Shown here: piece by piece, positions 1-14,090 of the stretch
Layout of the letters: every line of letters starts with the position of its first letter
Position numbering within the stretch: position 1 is the stretch's first letter
Assembly: GCA_030062745.1 (NCBI GenBank)
Contig: CP099845.1
Span: 19,508,903 to 19,572,902, forward strand
Direction of reading: 5' to 3'
DNA from: Capitulum mitella
Lineage: Eukaryota; Arthropoda; Thecostraca; Pollicipedomorpha; Pollicipedidae
Length of the DNA stretch: 64,000 nucleotides
Made by a program: the position numbers and the translations under genes
The notes under the pieces: generated by a model
Databases searched by the model: none
The model's input: the letters and a program-made list of their open reading frames with translations, nothing else
Told to the model about the DNA's origin: nothing

Positions 1-2440
1 GCGGCGATCCGTCCGATGGGCAGCGCGATCGGAGCCGGACTCTGACGGCGGCCGGGCCGGCGCCCCTTCGGAGAACGGCGCCGCGTGCGAGCCACCGGCG
101 CCGCCCACGGGCGGCTCCCGCGAACAGCGCTCGCCTCCCGGGCCGCGCGCGCCGGCGCGGAGCGTACCGGGAAACGGCGCGGACCGGGTGCGCGCGACTG
201 GCCGGTTTTCGGGCGCGGAGGAGGATATCTGGCCGGACCATCTACGGAGGAGTCGGTTTTCCTGCGTCGTCCACGGCCGGACCACCCGACCGGGCCGTTT
301 TTCAAACGGCAGTCCTAATTGCCGCCAACAGGCCTCACCCCGGACCAATTACTTTAGCGCGGCCATCCATTTGGCCGGCGCGGGCGCACGGCCGCGATGG
401 ACGGGCTGTACGTCGCGGCCGGCCGATCCGGCCGTCTGATTAATCGGCCGCCGAACCGCGACGCCGCCGCCAGAAAGGCCCAGATAGCGGCTCGATAGGC
501 GCCGCCGCGTCCCCATAAACTGCGGGCGCTGACACGCGCGTTTTTACCGCTGGCCGCCGTCACAATGGCGCGGCCCGGGCGGGGGCGAGCCGGGGGACAG
601 CTGGGCAGCGGCCGGCGCCGGGAGCCACTGTTTTTCCGCGCCGGCCGGCCCGCGCGGCCGCCGCGCCTGTTTGCCGCCGCCGCCATATCCCACGGCGCCG
701 CGGAAACGCGCCATTACCAGCGGCGCATTAGCATTTGCATGCGGCGGCAGTTGGCCGGTCGGCCGCTGGCCACCGTGCACATCCCAATTAGGCGGCCGCC
801 ATTAGCATACGGATCGTGCGGTGGCGCGTCCCTCTCGCCCCGCCGCCGGCGCCGCCGGCCGCCCCCAGTCGGCAGGGTCGCTTCCGCCGGCCGCCGGGGG
901 CGCGCGACTGCGGCTCAGTTAGCGGGGCGAGCCTCGACACCGGGTCTCTGGACGATCGGGGCGTTCTGATTTCCGTCGATTTTGTTTGGGCCGCGGCTGT
1001 TCGAGAGAACTGACCAGCGGCCGTACGCAAGGAAGCCGTGGGATTGTGGAAGACGTGGTGGCGACAGCGGTCCGGTTACAACGTAATAGCGTTTACGACG
1101 CTGTGTGAAACATAATCGTGTTTTTATGGCTCCTGCTTCCTTCTTGCAAGCCTTTTAGTCCCAGCTTCACCCTTCAAATTGACTGAAGGGTGAGAAAGAA
1201 ACAGTTCATGCGACGTCCACGCCCGGCAACGCAGCACATCCAGGCTGCCTCCGGCCCATTGAAGGCAACAGCCCATTGAAGGCCTCTGCTCTCGAAGCCT
1301 GGCGGCGCTTCCTAACCCATAATCGTCATGAGGCCTCTCGAAAGACGAGCGCGGAGGAGCCATTTCTGGAGCGCGGAAAACCATTCCTGCACGACGGCAG
1401 AGGCCCGAGGACGGAGGCATTCGGCCGGGGGACGGAGGCGTGCCCGCCTGCGGGCGCAGCCACCTGTCGACTCGAGGTTGAGGCCGGTCGGCCTGCCCGG
1501 AGCCGCAGAGCAGCCTGCTGCCGCCGGCCGGAGGCGCTTCTGAGCGCGGCCTCAGACCCGCCGGCGCCCCGCAGGAGGCGCGGGTTTGACGGCGCTGTTC
1601 CTCGGAACGGCCGGCGGCCGGCAGGCGGCGGCCCGTGCCCGTGCTCCGAGCGCGCCACGAGGCCCTCGAGCTCAGACGCCGGGTTCAATACGGTGGTTGT
1701 ATTTACACGATGTGAGGAAGGCACGCACATTACACGCTCGGCTCTATCACGGCACAGGGGGCCGCAGGGTCTCAGATGAGCCGACCGCGGACAAATGTAT
1801 GCAGACTGCAGAAGAGAAGGCACGGAAAACGCTCTTCCCGACAAAACATGTCATATTCCTATTTTAAAATTCGTAACATCTCCAGTCAGACAGTGACAGG
1901 GTTTCGATGGGTTTCCTGCGCATGCATGGATCCAACCATCCCGTCCACTGGTTACGCAGACGCAGGCACGGCGACGGCGACAAGGCACTGGACACGGTCG
2001 GAGGCCAGCCGACCGTGAGACGGCGCGACAGGACGCGACGGACCCAGACTGGACCCATTACGGGCCGCGCGTGCAGTTCACTGCCGCGGAACGACTGAGA
2101 AATCGCGTACATGACTTCGCGACAGCGTCGGCGCGCCCTCGGCCTCGCCGCTTCTGGCGCGACGCGGCGAACCAGGCGCCCGCTCCCGCGCCGCGGGTCA
2201 GGCGTTCACAATACTGCGGTGGCTCTCCTCTCCAGATATAACTACAGCGTATCACAGGGCACGACGGCGCGGAACTCTCTCACCGCACGCCTCGCATCAA
2301 AACAAGTCACAGCCTCAACAGAAGATAAATAACAGCTCTTTGGTGTGCACCGCGGCGACGTCCGCCCGCACGGCCTCGGCGCAGCCGCCTGCGCCCACGG
2401 CAAGCGGCGGCCGTCTTCCGTTTCCGCCGCGCGCCCGGCC
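1..2440. other. Intergenic, CpG-rich island then mixed sequence
   Basis: Positions 1-1000 are extremely GC- and CpG-rich with many GGCCG words; the rest is moderately GC-rich. The open frames here lack domains, splice context and conserved words. I see no gene. This would contain the 3' end of the FN3-like gene. Confidence 0.6.
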
Positions 2441-5400
2441 TCACCGCTTGTGGCGCGGCACGATGAAGACGGGCGCGCTGCGCGGGTCGGCGAGCACCTG
2501 CGGCGGCACCTTGAGCACGCTCCTCGCCAGCAGCGTCCGCCGGTCGTCCCTGTCCGCCTCCGCGTCGGCGTCCTCGTCGGCGTCGTCGTCGGCGGCGGCG
2601 GGCGGGGCGAGCCGCCGGCGGCGACGCCGCTCCCGCCAGGCGGCCAGGACGGCCGCCGCGCCGCCGGCCGCCAGGAGCAGGAGCAGGAGCGCCAGCAGGC
2701 GGGCGGGCACGGCGCGCGGTGGCGCCGCCGCCTCAGGAGCCGGTTCCGGCCGGCGCGTGCTCAGCTGGAGCGGCTCGCTGGCGGAACCCTCGCTGAACAC
2801 CTGGCGGGCGGGCGGGCGGGCGTTAGCGGGACGCACGCATGCCAGAACGGACGTGCACGGGCGCGTGCATGCAGGCCGAGGCATAACTTGTGCGCCAGGA
2901 TTTATTGTGTTTGGATTTATCGCGGAGGTCGGGCCGGTGCGTTCTCCGATAGTAACAATAAATCCTGCCGAATGTGTACGTGCAGCAAAATGCCACATTA
3001 GCATACTGCAGTACGGCATACACGGCGGACGTAAATTCAGCGCACTTTTTAAAACGGAAAAACGAGCGTGGTGCAGCGCAGTGCCGGAGGAGGCTGTCTC
3101 CGCGCCGACCAGACGCCGAGCCGTCGGCAGCCTCACCTGCACGACATACTCCTCATCCGGCCAGAGCGGCAGCGTGGCCGAGGTGTCGGTCGACACGAGG
3201 TGGCCGCGGAGCCCGCCCGACATCAGCTCCCAGGTGGCCAGGTACTGGGAGCCCTGGCCGCGCGGCTCCCAGGTCACGGTGGCCGACACGAGCGGCGAGC
3301 CGAACAGCACCTCGCCGAGCCGCAGCGTCCAGCGCCGCCGCCCCTGGAGCACGGCGGCCCGGTTAGCGCGCGATAAGATCGAGCAGCGCCGGCGCGGGAA
3401 GGAATTGCCGCCCGTCGGCGGCGCGCGGCGCGGAGGGCGGGAACGCTCGTGATTTGGCCGGGTGACCGGCGCGACCGGAGGGCGCCGGCCTTGGCGCGGT
3501 CTGGCGATCGCTATCGTCAGAAATAAGCGATGCTAATCAGGGGGACAACTGATGCTTTAAGCGCCGGCCAGATAGGATCGGCCCGCCAGAAGGGGTTCGG
3601 GATCGCCGGCAAAAACAAACGTGGAAACAATGTCGCCGTGGATGCACTGGGATGGGAAAAACACAGCGCGGCCCCGGAGACAATGGGACAGGACGCTTGG
3701 AGGGCAAAAATCCACAAGAAACATGTCGGCGTATCTCTCCGGGCCCGACTCGGCGGCGGCGGCGAACGTGGTCGCGAAACGGCTCGGTAAGGCGTGACCA
3801 TGTTGTCAGATGCCGCGACAAACGCGACCATGTTTTTCGACGGTCTAGCGATCACATCTTCCACACGTAAATCTGCGCGGACGTGCTGAATTATGCGCAG
3901 TTTGCACCAGCTTAAACGTTCATTTGCTTAATTGCAAGTTACGCTCACGACCTAATCCAGTCGCACTGAATAGTCAAATGCAATCCTATGCTGACAAACG
4001 GCGACGGTTTAGCGGCCTATTGATTACCAATCCTCGTTTGCAACCACCAAGTGTGTCTCACCTCGTCATTCCCCAAGCCCGGATCGGAGCTGGTTTGCGT
4101 CCTGAGGCTGTCCAGCTTCCAGACGGCCTCCTTGCCGTCCACCAGGCTGTAGACGTGGCCGCCAGGCGGCGTGTCCGGGGCGCGGTCCAGGCCGACCACC
4201 AGCGGCCGGCCCTCAGCGGTCTGGCCCGCGCCGGCCGACGCCGAGCGCAGGTAGAACAGGCAGGCCTGGCGACAGCCCGACGTCTGCAAACCAGACAGAG
4301 AGCTGCGGTCGCGGCCGGGCCTTGGTGGCTGCACCAGATCATGGCGCTTTCGCCGGTGGTTTTGGCGAGAAGCCAGTACAGCACAGCAAAACAATTTGAA
4401 TTATTTGCTCCGGACTACATAAGAAACACACATCCAGACGTGCCAAATTAGTCAAGGATTTGACCTTTTCCTGAAACTACCCCCTAAAGCTGTAAATGGT
4501 TCCGCAAATACTTACGCATGCTTTGTTGCGTTTGCAATAGTCTCTGATGTAATGGTCGCTCTGGAACGCTTTGCACGACGCCCAGCACTGGAATGAAATA
4601 CGAACATATCAGTTTGCTTTCGATGACTTTTAGTGCACGAAGAAATATCGGACGAGGCGGTCGTAAATATTCCACACGCCGCGGCTCTTCCGTGTCCAGT
4701 TCTTCCAATGAAAGGATCTGGGCCACAGCGGAACGAAAACGTCTTTGGTGCCAGCTCAGAACGCTGGAAAGGTATCAGACGAGGGGCCTTGCATGAGCGT
4801 AGACAATCCCAACACATTCAGCAGCCTGTGGGAATGCTCGGATAAACAGGAAAATACAGCGCCGCCCGCCCCGCCGTGGGAGTGCCTATGGGCCCCATCC
4901 GGCGCGTTTTCCGCGGGCAGCCGGGCCCAATTTGTCAGAGTCCGCCCGCGCGTCCGGCTCGCCGCCACCGTGAGTCTGCAGTTCTGGAATTAAAATCGAT
5001 TTACGACGGCGGCCCGCGGGCCCGGTGCGCGCCATTCAATCTGCTCGGTGCGAACGGTGGCCGTCGACAAAGAACGGATTTCACAGGCGGCGGCGGCACC
5101 GGAGAGGGTCGTTCGCGCCCGCGGGCGCCTGCTGGGCATTCAGGGGAGCCGGCCGCCGGCAAAGGTGGCCGCCTCCGCCTCGCGCGCCGACCAAACAGAT
5201 CGGGAACGGATTAGACAGTGCTACGCGCCCGCCCGACCGGAAAATGCGCACAATGGAGGCGACACCTCCACACGGCGCGGCGGCCGCAAACACCGCCAGC
5301 CGCCCGCAAAGCGGTGTGGGAGCGGACGGCTCGGCCGCTGATCAGAGCCGCTGTCCGAGAGTGGTGTGAAGAGGAGTCATCACTTCGTCACCTGCTGCCT

Positions 5401-8400
5401 CTGGCGACCAATCTGAACACCTGAGCTCTGGAGGCTTTGGGCACGGGAGCGCCATACGGTGGCAAAATGGTCTTGCGGTTACGGTGGCGCTGAAGTGCTC
5501 AGGAGAGACCCCCTGCCAGGTGACGGATCGAGTCGTGCGGACCGGCAGGAAAAGTTTTTAGGAGGCGAATTCGTTGCATAGAAAAACGAAATGGCCGAAG
5601 CAGTACTCACCCTGAGACACTCTTCCTGGACCAGACAGCTCTCCTGCGACGCCTCCGCAGTGAGCTGGAACAAAGCGATATTTGTCGTTAGACGTGAGCG
5701 ACCACAAAAAATCAGGTCGCCGACCCGACAAAGCCCCGGATAATTATGGCATCTATATTGCTTCCGCAGAGGCGACCTACCCCTTTGAACGGCCGTACGG
5801 GGGCCCTTTAATTATAACGCCATTATTGCTCCCTCATAATAGACTCATACATGTAGAATAGGGGCAATTCCCGGCGCTAATTCCACGCTGCGTAACCGTG
5901 CGCAGTCATTATCCGGCCGATTTTTCCGGTAAAAACAGTCATTACGTCAATGGCCGCGCGCAGGCCGTCGGAGGACGGAGCGGGCCGACCGGCGACGGTC
6001 CAGCCCGGCCAGGCGTGAGCTCGACCGCACCGTGAAGCCACGTTCGCCGCCGCTGGCGGCGGCGGCGGCAGGGACGTCATCAGGCGACCGCCGGCCAGAT
6101 GGCGCCGCCTGATCGATTCATTACGGCCGCGCGTCGCCGGCCGATCGGTCAGTGCGGGCGCCGCGCGGCCAGCTGCCGCCGCCGAGTCGCCGGCGACCGG
6201 CGGCGCCCGGCGGCGACCGCGGCGACCCGGCCGCTTCCCGGTCCGGTGGGACGCCGCGCGGCAGGGCGGGGGTCAAGGCCGCGCCCGCCCCGGCGCGATT
6301 TACAGTGGGAGCCGCCGGAGGAGCAGCCGCCGGCGGCGCGCTGCGACGCTGTCGGAGGACGAGGAGTCCACGACGGCGGCGCGCCGGCGGACCGTCAGGA
6401 ATGCGCGCGCCGCCCGGGTCGCACGCCGTCGCCCGGTTAGCGTTGTCACCCGATCGCTTATCGGCCGCGCGACCGGCGCGCCAGATAAGCCGCGATAGCG
6501 CGCGGCAAAACAGCGGCGCAGGGCGGCTGCGCATTCCACGCGGTGACCCGGGCGGACGGCCGACGGAGGCAGACGAGGGGCGTGGGCGGAGGCCGGGCGG
6601 TCCAGTTCAGAGTCATCCCACACATGTCGGAGGTTCCTCGAAGGGTCTCGCCACCGACGGGAGCCAGAGCCGACAGAAGATCGCTGGATGAGAAAGAGGA
6701 CGACAGAAGACTGAACATGATGAAAACGCGAACCCGAATGCGTCTGCCAGGCGCGACGGTCAGGAAAAATCACGGACCCAAAGATATCAAGACGCAGTGT
6801 TTCGGTTGTCGGTTTGAGGCGCGGAGATGATTCCAAGCCGTTCGTCAACAAGTGTTCTCGCCCATACCAGAAGTCCTGCTGTGCTTTAAAATGACCTACA
6901 ATGCGACGTCGTCCCGCATTCTTATGTAAACCGTCTCCCTACGACCTCTTTACGGAGAGCCGTTCCGCGGGTCGCGAGGGGACGCCCCGTAGGTCGTCGG
7001 TCCGGCCGCGCCGCGAGAGGGCGACTCCTCCCGCGGCGCGGCGCTGTCCGCGCTCGTGACCGGCCGCTTTGTGGCCGGCAGCCCTTTTTCCGGGCCGGTC
7101 AGTTTCCCGTATCGGCCATCTGGGCCGGTGACGGACGGCGCGATGGTATCGGCCGGCGCCGTGAGGTGCGGTGCATGGGAGGGCCGCCCGCGGCGGAAGT
7201 CGGCCGGTCCCGCCGCCGCCGCCGCCGGAGCTGACGGACCGTCAGCTGACGGCCGCGTCAGCTGACGCCGTCCGTCGTCGGCAATGACGGATGACGGCGG
7301 CGGGCGATGACGGCCGCCGGCGCTGGGCGGTCTGTCCGTCATCGGGGACCGCTTTCGGCGCTCAGGGTGAGCGAGAGGTGCCGGGGTGGCCGGGGCCGGC
7401 GCGGCCGGGGCGGGCGGTGTCGGCGGAGGGCACCCAGTGAGATGATCTTGAACGGGGCCGCGTGTAAAAAGAGCTGCTGCGGTAGGCAAAAGCGGTGTCC
7501 GGGCAGGAGCAGGTCACGTGTTTTGTTCGGGCGGCAGCGGAGAAGAACGGACAAAAACGCCTCGTTTGTTGCCGAGAAGGTCGCTGCCTGCTTCGTTGCG
7601 GTTGGTGACGACTACCGTGACGCCCTGCGCCGAACGGCGGCGCTCCGGAGCTGCCAACCGGGCGAGCAGCGTGTAGGGCGGCCTGAACCGTGACGTGACG
7701 GACCAGCTGGGCCGTGACGGGAACGAGAGGCAGTGGCAGAGCTCTGGGAGGTCGTGACAGAATTCTGCGCGGCTCGAGCGGTACTCAAATCAATCGCGGC
7801 TACCAAACATTTTTCCGTGGACGGAGAGATGCAATCTCGAGTGTGGATGGCGTTTCGTGCACCTGTCGTGGACGTTTAATTGACATGAACGTTCGAGGGT
7901 GGGACAGAAAACTTGTAAGACTGATTAACGTTTGTCTACTGGCGAAAAAGTCTCAGCCGTTAAGGTGGCTGGTTTATTTCTGACGTAGATCGCGTCGCGG
8001 CTTGGCCAAACGAAGTAAAAGCAGGTAAAGAGCGTGGGCTGTTTGGAGCGCGGATGTGCGATATCATTAACATCTTCTGAAAAGCACAGGTCGAAGTAAA
8101 AGTTGGTGATAACATGACATGACGTGGCATGACTTCACGACAGATTTCCTGCGATTTGATAGCGATGCACCTGGTCGCTGAGAAATGTTTGGTCGTGCAA
8201 AGACCCACTAGAATAAACGGTGCCGATTTCTGGAAACAGCCTGTCTGTGTGATCGAACCTAATGCTTGTACTAGTTGGCCCCAACGTGGAAGAACAATCA
8301 ACACTTCAGAGAAAAAGCACCTGGAAAGATATTTTGTGCGAGATAAGCATGCAATCCGGGAGCCCACTACTTCAAAGACGTGACCACAATTGAACGTGCC

Positions 8401-9366
8401 ATGGACGTGAACCGGATAGTGAACTAGTCTTTGTAAAGCCATAGCACGCTTGCCAGTATGTCTGTGCGATGACTGACAGTGACAAATGAGCATGCCCTCA
8501 GACGCGCTTTACGACTATCATTTTTTTAGAGCAATGGGTAAATCCAGAGACAAAGTACATATCAGACAGAAAAGTGTTAGATTGCAGTGCCTTTCGTGGG
8601 CCAATATACCATCTGTCATACAAGGTCTGGAAAAATACAGCAGATAAGATAATATTTGCCAAGCGCAGATAAGATAATAATTGTCGAACAAGTAAGACGC
8701 TGTATCAGAACTGGGCAAAAAGAATTAGCTGTCTTTAAAAAAACATACTGTAAGGCGTAACAGTGGATGAAGGGTAGTCGGTGGTGGTGGTTGAAGTGGT
8801 TGACGGTGGTAGTCTTAAAGGAATCCGGAAAAGGAAAGCAAACGCTTGACAAAAGCATGATAGTTAACGTACAGCGACTAAATGGTTTTATCGATACAAC
8901 GGTTGTTGGATTGTTTTGAACCGTTTTATACCTGTCATGTGTCGTCTTATCTGCCATTTTTACATAATGATAGGTGTTTTATTGTTTGTATTCTCAGAAA
9001 CGCAGAGAAATTTCTAAAGCAACATATCGTCTACCCTCTTCGCATTTCCGTGCGCATCTCTGTTTCAATTCAGGGCAGTTATCGGCAAAACGCCAACCTA
9101 AACGCATGAGCCAGGGTACCCAGCACCAGACTGCCGCGGCGGCCGCGAACCGTGAGGCGGAAGCGTGCGCGCCGCCGCGAACCGCTCGCGGCGCCGTTTC
9201 GTCGCTCCGCCGCGCCGGAAACGGCCACTTCCGGCGCGGCGGCGGCCGTTAGGCGGCGGTCGGCCGTAGTCGCAGCGCTACGCCGCCTCCCACGGAATCG
9301 GAGCCGTTCCCAGGAGGCGTCCTGGCGCGCGCGCGGTGCCGCTCCCACGACGGCCGCGCTCCACCG

Positions 9367-9399
<33 letters not shown>

Positions 9400-12300
9400 G
9401 CCGAGCCGCCGGCGCCGACAGAGCGCCGGTCGGCCGTCCGTCCGCCGCCGACTAGGCCGGCTGGACGGTGGACGGGGGCCGTGAGAGAGGCGGAGGCCGC
9501 GCTGGCCGGCGCCGCGACCTCGCCCCGGCTCTGCGACGCCGACACGATGGCGAGATTGCGGCACTTGTTCGGCAAGTCACTGTGCATGCTGCAGCGGGAA
9601 AAATCGCCGGAGGACATGTCGCGAAAGTGATGCGATCTGCGCGGCGCGGAAAGCCGCTATCGCGAGGAGATCGTCCCATTTTGCCGCGGTGGCCAGCCGC
9701 AGCTGACACCGTGGAACTAATGATCTGCCTACCAAGTCCCGGGCTGCAGGGGAAGAGGGTTCCCGAGTTGATAGTGGCGCAAAAAAGTGGATTTTGCATG
9801 AAATAAGCTGGCGTGGTTTTGCTGAGTCTACAAAGCTACACATTTTCATCTGCGGCATTCTAGACCTACGTGTGTCGTCTTGGAATACCGCATCAATTGT
9901 TTTAGACTGCGAAGGTGGTTTCACGAACATGACTTTGTGGCAAAACTAAAAAACGTTGCGACTAAAAACATTAGTCATTTGTACAATACTTTAAGGGAGC
10001 AACAAGCGTTTTAAAGTGGATAAGGTTTCTAACAAGCCTATTAGTGGCTCTTGAACTGAATTTCCAGCTCACGAGGGACAGAATGGAATCTGCTTGGAGA
10101 ACCGCAAATGGAGAAAACTGGCTTTGCGCAAAACCGTCTGTAACCGTAGTTTACATCCCATCTTAACGACCAGTTCCAAATCTTCTCAATTCGGTCCAAC
10201 ATGGACTCTGCTTTATTTAGATCGACGTAAGTCTGCCCGATTACGCCCAGTTTAGCTCGCGCTGAATGAGCCCGTGGCGCTTTCATCTAAGCTGTTGTTA
10301 AGTGCTCATCTACTAGCTGCGGCGGCAAAATACTGCAGGGCCACTGACATTCGAAGGGCAAAATAATTGCGATACTCGCTCATAAACGTGGTATAGGCAA
10401 TCAGTTTATTCGAAATGGTACCCTTCACATTCCGAGACAATCGTCGTCTGGCCAGTTACCTAGGCTAACAACAAGGTCGGCATAATCGCCCAGCCATAAC
10501 AGGCCATGCTCACTAACTCGGAGTGGGCATATAATGAAACGAGTCGTTAGCAAGACAGAGACAGGTTCTGCCTATCCGCGCCGGATCCAGCATCTTTTCC
10601 GACGAACAGGTGAATCGAGACGACAACCGATGCCCGAAAAATCAGCTGGAATCACCGCAAAATGAAAAATCCTTTTGCGCCGCATTGTGAAGGCCAAGCG
10701 GGTCGCATGCTCATGCAATGGAGAGATGATATTTCCGAGTTAGTTAGTTATTGGGGCTTAGGGGCGCACCGACTGCAGGGTCATTCGGCGCCCAACGATA
10801 TTTCCGAATCGGCCGGCTTTAGGTCAGCAATCGCACGTCCTTAGCTTATTTGCGATCTGAGGACCTTCCATCAAACCATCTGCACAACGTCGGACTTGCT
10901 GTCGAGGCGTAAGAATGAAAAAGTAATTGTGTGAACTAGGAGCTCTCTCTGATGGGTGGGGCTCCGACTAAAAAAACGGCAGGAGACCGAGCCGCTGTGA
11001 GAGCGCGGCTGAGTACAGGAAATGTGGTGTGAGTCCTCCCAGATTCACCTAAAGCTGCGTGAGACTTCCAAAGGCATGCGACGATTGCGCGAGAAACGTT
11101 CAGGTACCAGATGTTCACACGGGCGCTGCGTCCTATGGCGTGCCTTGACACCCTGCCCTCTCGCAGAGGCCTGCGAGTTAAAACTGAAGTTATATCCTAT
11201 CTCGCTGCGAGTTAAAACTGAAGATGGGAAGAGAGGTGAGTAAAATCCTAACGTTCATCAGCTTGGTTGTGCAAATACCCAGCCTTTTCTAAGCCAAGGA
11301 AAAACGGAATTTCCCAAAATGTCGGGGGGCACGGCTTCCCTGCCCCCCCCTTCCCCCGTTCCTAAGCACATGCCTCGGACATTAAGTGTGAATACCTTGT
11401 TCTATCCGTTGCATTTCCTTCGCTGTGGGTCTGATTTCATTTCGACAATGACAGAGGCATCTCTAGGCCAAGCCCTGTTTTGATATTTTCAGACAGCAGG
11501 TAGCTAGAATAAAGACAATACTTCTTGCCTCAACGCATACAGTCTTGTTTCATCTCCCCCTGTAAACTTTTAAAAGGCAAAGATGGGGTTGGGGCGCCAC
11601 TATAAGTAAATATATTTCGTTCGAGGTTGCAATCTACAACGGCATGCTGCGCTTTGCAGGTGGTTCAACCTACCGCCTGGATGAAATTCAACGGTCTAGG
11701 AAGTCATGTGTCTCTGAACGTTCCAAAGTGGGGCAATTGTGCTGGAATGGCAACAAAACTGTCCTCATAAATATAATAGTCGACAAAAAATGGTTCTACG
11801 GTAATATCATGGTTGGCAGAAATGATTATAGGCACACAAAGGAGCGATCTAGTGGTAATTTTGTCTCCCATGGATGACAGGCACTTGACATAGGTACGTC
11901 GTGCATGTTTCATTTTGCAACTCTATTAGATAATAACCTGTAGGCGAATTCATTCTCATGTATCGTACCTCGTGTGCATTTTGTTAAGGCTTCATAGGTT
12001 GCTACATTAATAAATCGTTTTACAATCCCACGATAAAAAGGCTTTAATGACAGCTGATCACGCTCATCATGGCTACCAGCCATCGGACAAAAACGACATA
12101 CATCACTCACAAGGGGCGTTCTTTTGGATTAGCCAACGTGAAACGAAGGAGACTTAGGACGCTACGAACGACTAAGGGAAAACAACAACGCTACCACAGG
12201 ACAAAGCATTTTCCACACACATCGAGGCAATCGTACATCAGAAGCCCTCCCGGGAGAAACACGGTAGCCCAAGATGCGAACCGTGCATCAACTCTGAAAA

Positions 12301-14090
12301 GAAGTTCGCACTACCAAATAATTACTCTCGCCATAGTAACAAATGATTCGCTTCATAAAATCAGAATAAAGCTAGTTACGTCGATATGTTCCAAATGCAG
12401 CATTTTTCTAACAATGTATCACGAATTTTGGTCTTCTCCACATGTAAGGTTTCGGGAGCACTCACGGCAGGAGATGGTTGTCAGCGGTGCACCCGGGAGA
12501 CACGAAGTGCTTCATGATGAAACAGTACTCTTTGGAATCAAAAGAGGACCTTTGTTTTATCACGTCCTTATAGCAGTACGGCAATTTATACAAATGGGTG
12601 CAAACCTTCGCGATGATACAAATCTAAGTGTTATCGAGAAGGATAGGGCAACTGAACAGACGGCAGTTCGATTGTGTGGTGATGAGACTCGTTTCGAGGG
12701 CAAATTGTGCGAATCTCGTCTTTAGAGAATGCTGTGCTGCTCTCCTGTTGGCAACCATGTATATAACCATGCAACCATGTTCCGCTTCTGTGTATGTTTA
12801 TTTGTGGGATGTGCAGACCCTGTTGCTGGTTAATGATGGTTGCAGTTGCAACCATTGCAGCCATTGCAGTTGCAGCCAACAAGTTGCGAATGGCAGCGTG
12901 ACGCGTTCAGGTGTTTACTGATGTGCGTCAATGAGCTGTTAAACTAGGCCTCAGGTAAGAACATACATAAAAAAAGGTGCGAACCACGTGGGAAAAGTTT
13001 TTCCTCAAAACAAATCGCTGATCCACGTATCCTGCTCAAGGCGGCCATATTCTTCGTCTGCTTTTATAATCACATGTTCTGCATGTATCCCGATCGAGAC
13101 GTTAAACTGCAACGCCCACAAAATACAAAGAGCTTCCGCAGAGGACACTCACACCAGGCGGAAGTTTCTCACCATGAAGGACGGAATAGACAGGACTGAG
13201 CGGACACGGTGGTAAACCGTGAAACAGGCATATGGGAACGTACTCATGCTGAAGGCTATAACAGACGCCTCGTGGGAAACCACCAGCCGGGAATACACGG
13301 AACAGCAGAGCCGGTCTCAATGGATCCAGTCCACGAACTCCCCCCAGGAAGCTATATTTCGTCTTGGACCTGCAGTCGTGAGAAGCCGAGAGTGGATTCC
13401 AACCGAACATTTGCATGCGTGCAGGGCCAAATAATAGATAAACATGATGTCTGACAAAGTTATTACGCATTGAAGAGCTAGTTAACTGAGCTTGAAATCC
13501 TGACGGTTTCCTTTCAGATACTAACAAATAACGGAGGTGATGGGATCCCGTAAAACATTAAAAAATTAGTAATTATAAGCCATTACGATTTATTTTTTTA
13601 TTTTTCATTATTTCATTTCTTTTTACCGAACGTTGATCTCCTTTTCAAATATGATGCAATTGTAGTATGTAGTAACTGCACATCTGGGTTGTCTAGAAAA
13701 CACACGAAAAATGCTGACCAGGGACAGGAACATTTCTATTACGGAGAAGCCCATTCCATCCTGAGGTGACTTTAAACGGAACAGCATCGTGCTTGAAGGA
13801 AAGTCATTCTGCGATGGGCCGCGCTCTGTTTGACCCGTAGACGGCTACATCCATGCTGATGTCTCTTTCTAGACACATCATGGATTCCAAAGTCACGTCA
13901 CGTAGCACCGGTATCGATATCCACGCTGCCGAGACCAGAAGCGCCGACCGCTTACCTGCGCCACGCAGTGGCTGCGGCACTTCTCCACGAACGCGTCGCT
14001 CTTGGTGGCGCTCGGCTTGGCCTGGTTCTGGCCGGCCGCGGCGTGGGCGGCCGTCACCGCCAGGCCCAGCAGCAGCAGGGAGACGTCCAT
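2441..14090 (-). CDS. Type I membrane protein: Cys-rich segment, FN3-like domain, TM (unnamed)
   Basis: Five coding exons read on the minus strand: 14090-13956, 5664-5611, 4283-4062, 3343-3137 and 2800-2441 (stop TGA). Each junction has a GT donor and a CAG acceptor and all four introns are phase 0, giving about 325 residues. Seen: a signal peptide (MDVSLLLLGLAVTAAHA), a Cys-rich stretch at about residues 38-71 with pairs KCRSHC, SCLVQEEC and GCRQAC, and a fibronectin-III-like domain at about 140-225 (ATVTW, YLATWEL, EEYVVQVFSEGSASEP). A Leu/Ala transmembrane helix follows near residue 245, then a basic stop-transfer run (RERRRRRR), an acidic patch and a short tail with no kinase or other domain. 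I chose the second in-frame ATG because the signal peptide follows it directly. Paired N-terminal cysteines before FN3 recall anosmin and Sevenless/Torso-type receptors, but that is inference. The exon chain could be incomplete in the 8.3-kb first intron. Confidence 0.6.
5665..13955 (-). other. Large intron 1 of the FN3-like gene
   Basis: CpG-dense islands at about 5930-6610, 6960-7470 and 9125-9550 alternate with AT-richer DNA. Frames up to 218 codons (12069-12725) show no recognisable motif. An undetected coding exon could be present. Confidence 0.5.
9367..9413. repeat. CCG trinucleotide run
   Basis: A CCG/CGC run with few interruptions inside a CpG-rich island in intron 1 of the FN3-like gene. 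The long poly-Pro, poly-Gly and poly-Ala frames across it are artefacts. Confidence 0.85.

Noticed and set aside
2340-3452. Longest plus-strand frame near the left end (370 codons)
   Set aside because: It is antisense to two good exons of the FN3-like gene and is kept open by GC-rich composition; no domain is present.
2441-5664. Assignment of the FN3-like gene to anosmin, Torso or Sevenless
   Set aside because: Cysteine spacing only loosely matches, there is a TM but no kinase, and no whey-acidic domain is seen.
12069-12725. 218-codon plus-strand frame
   Set aside because: No recognisable motif, no splice context, and it lies in an intron of the minus-strand gene.
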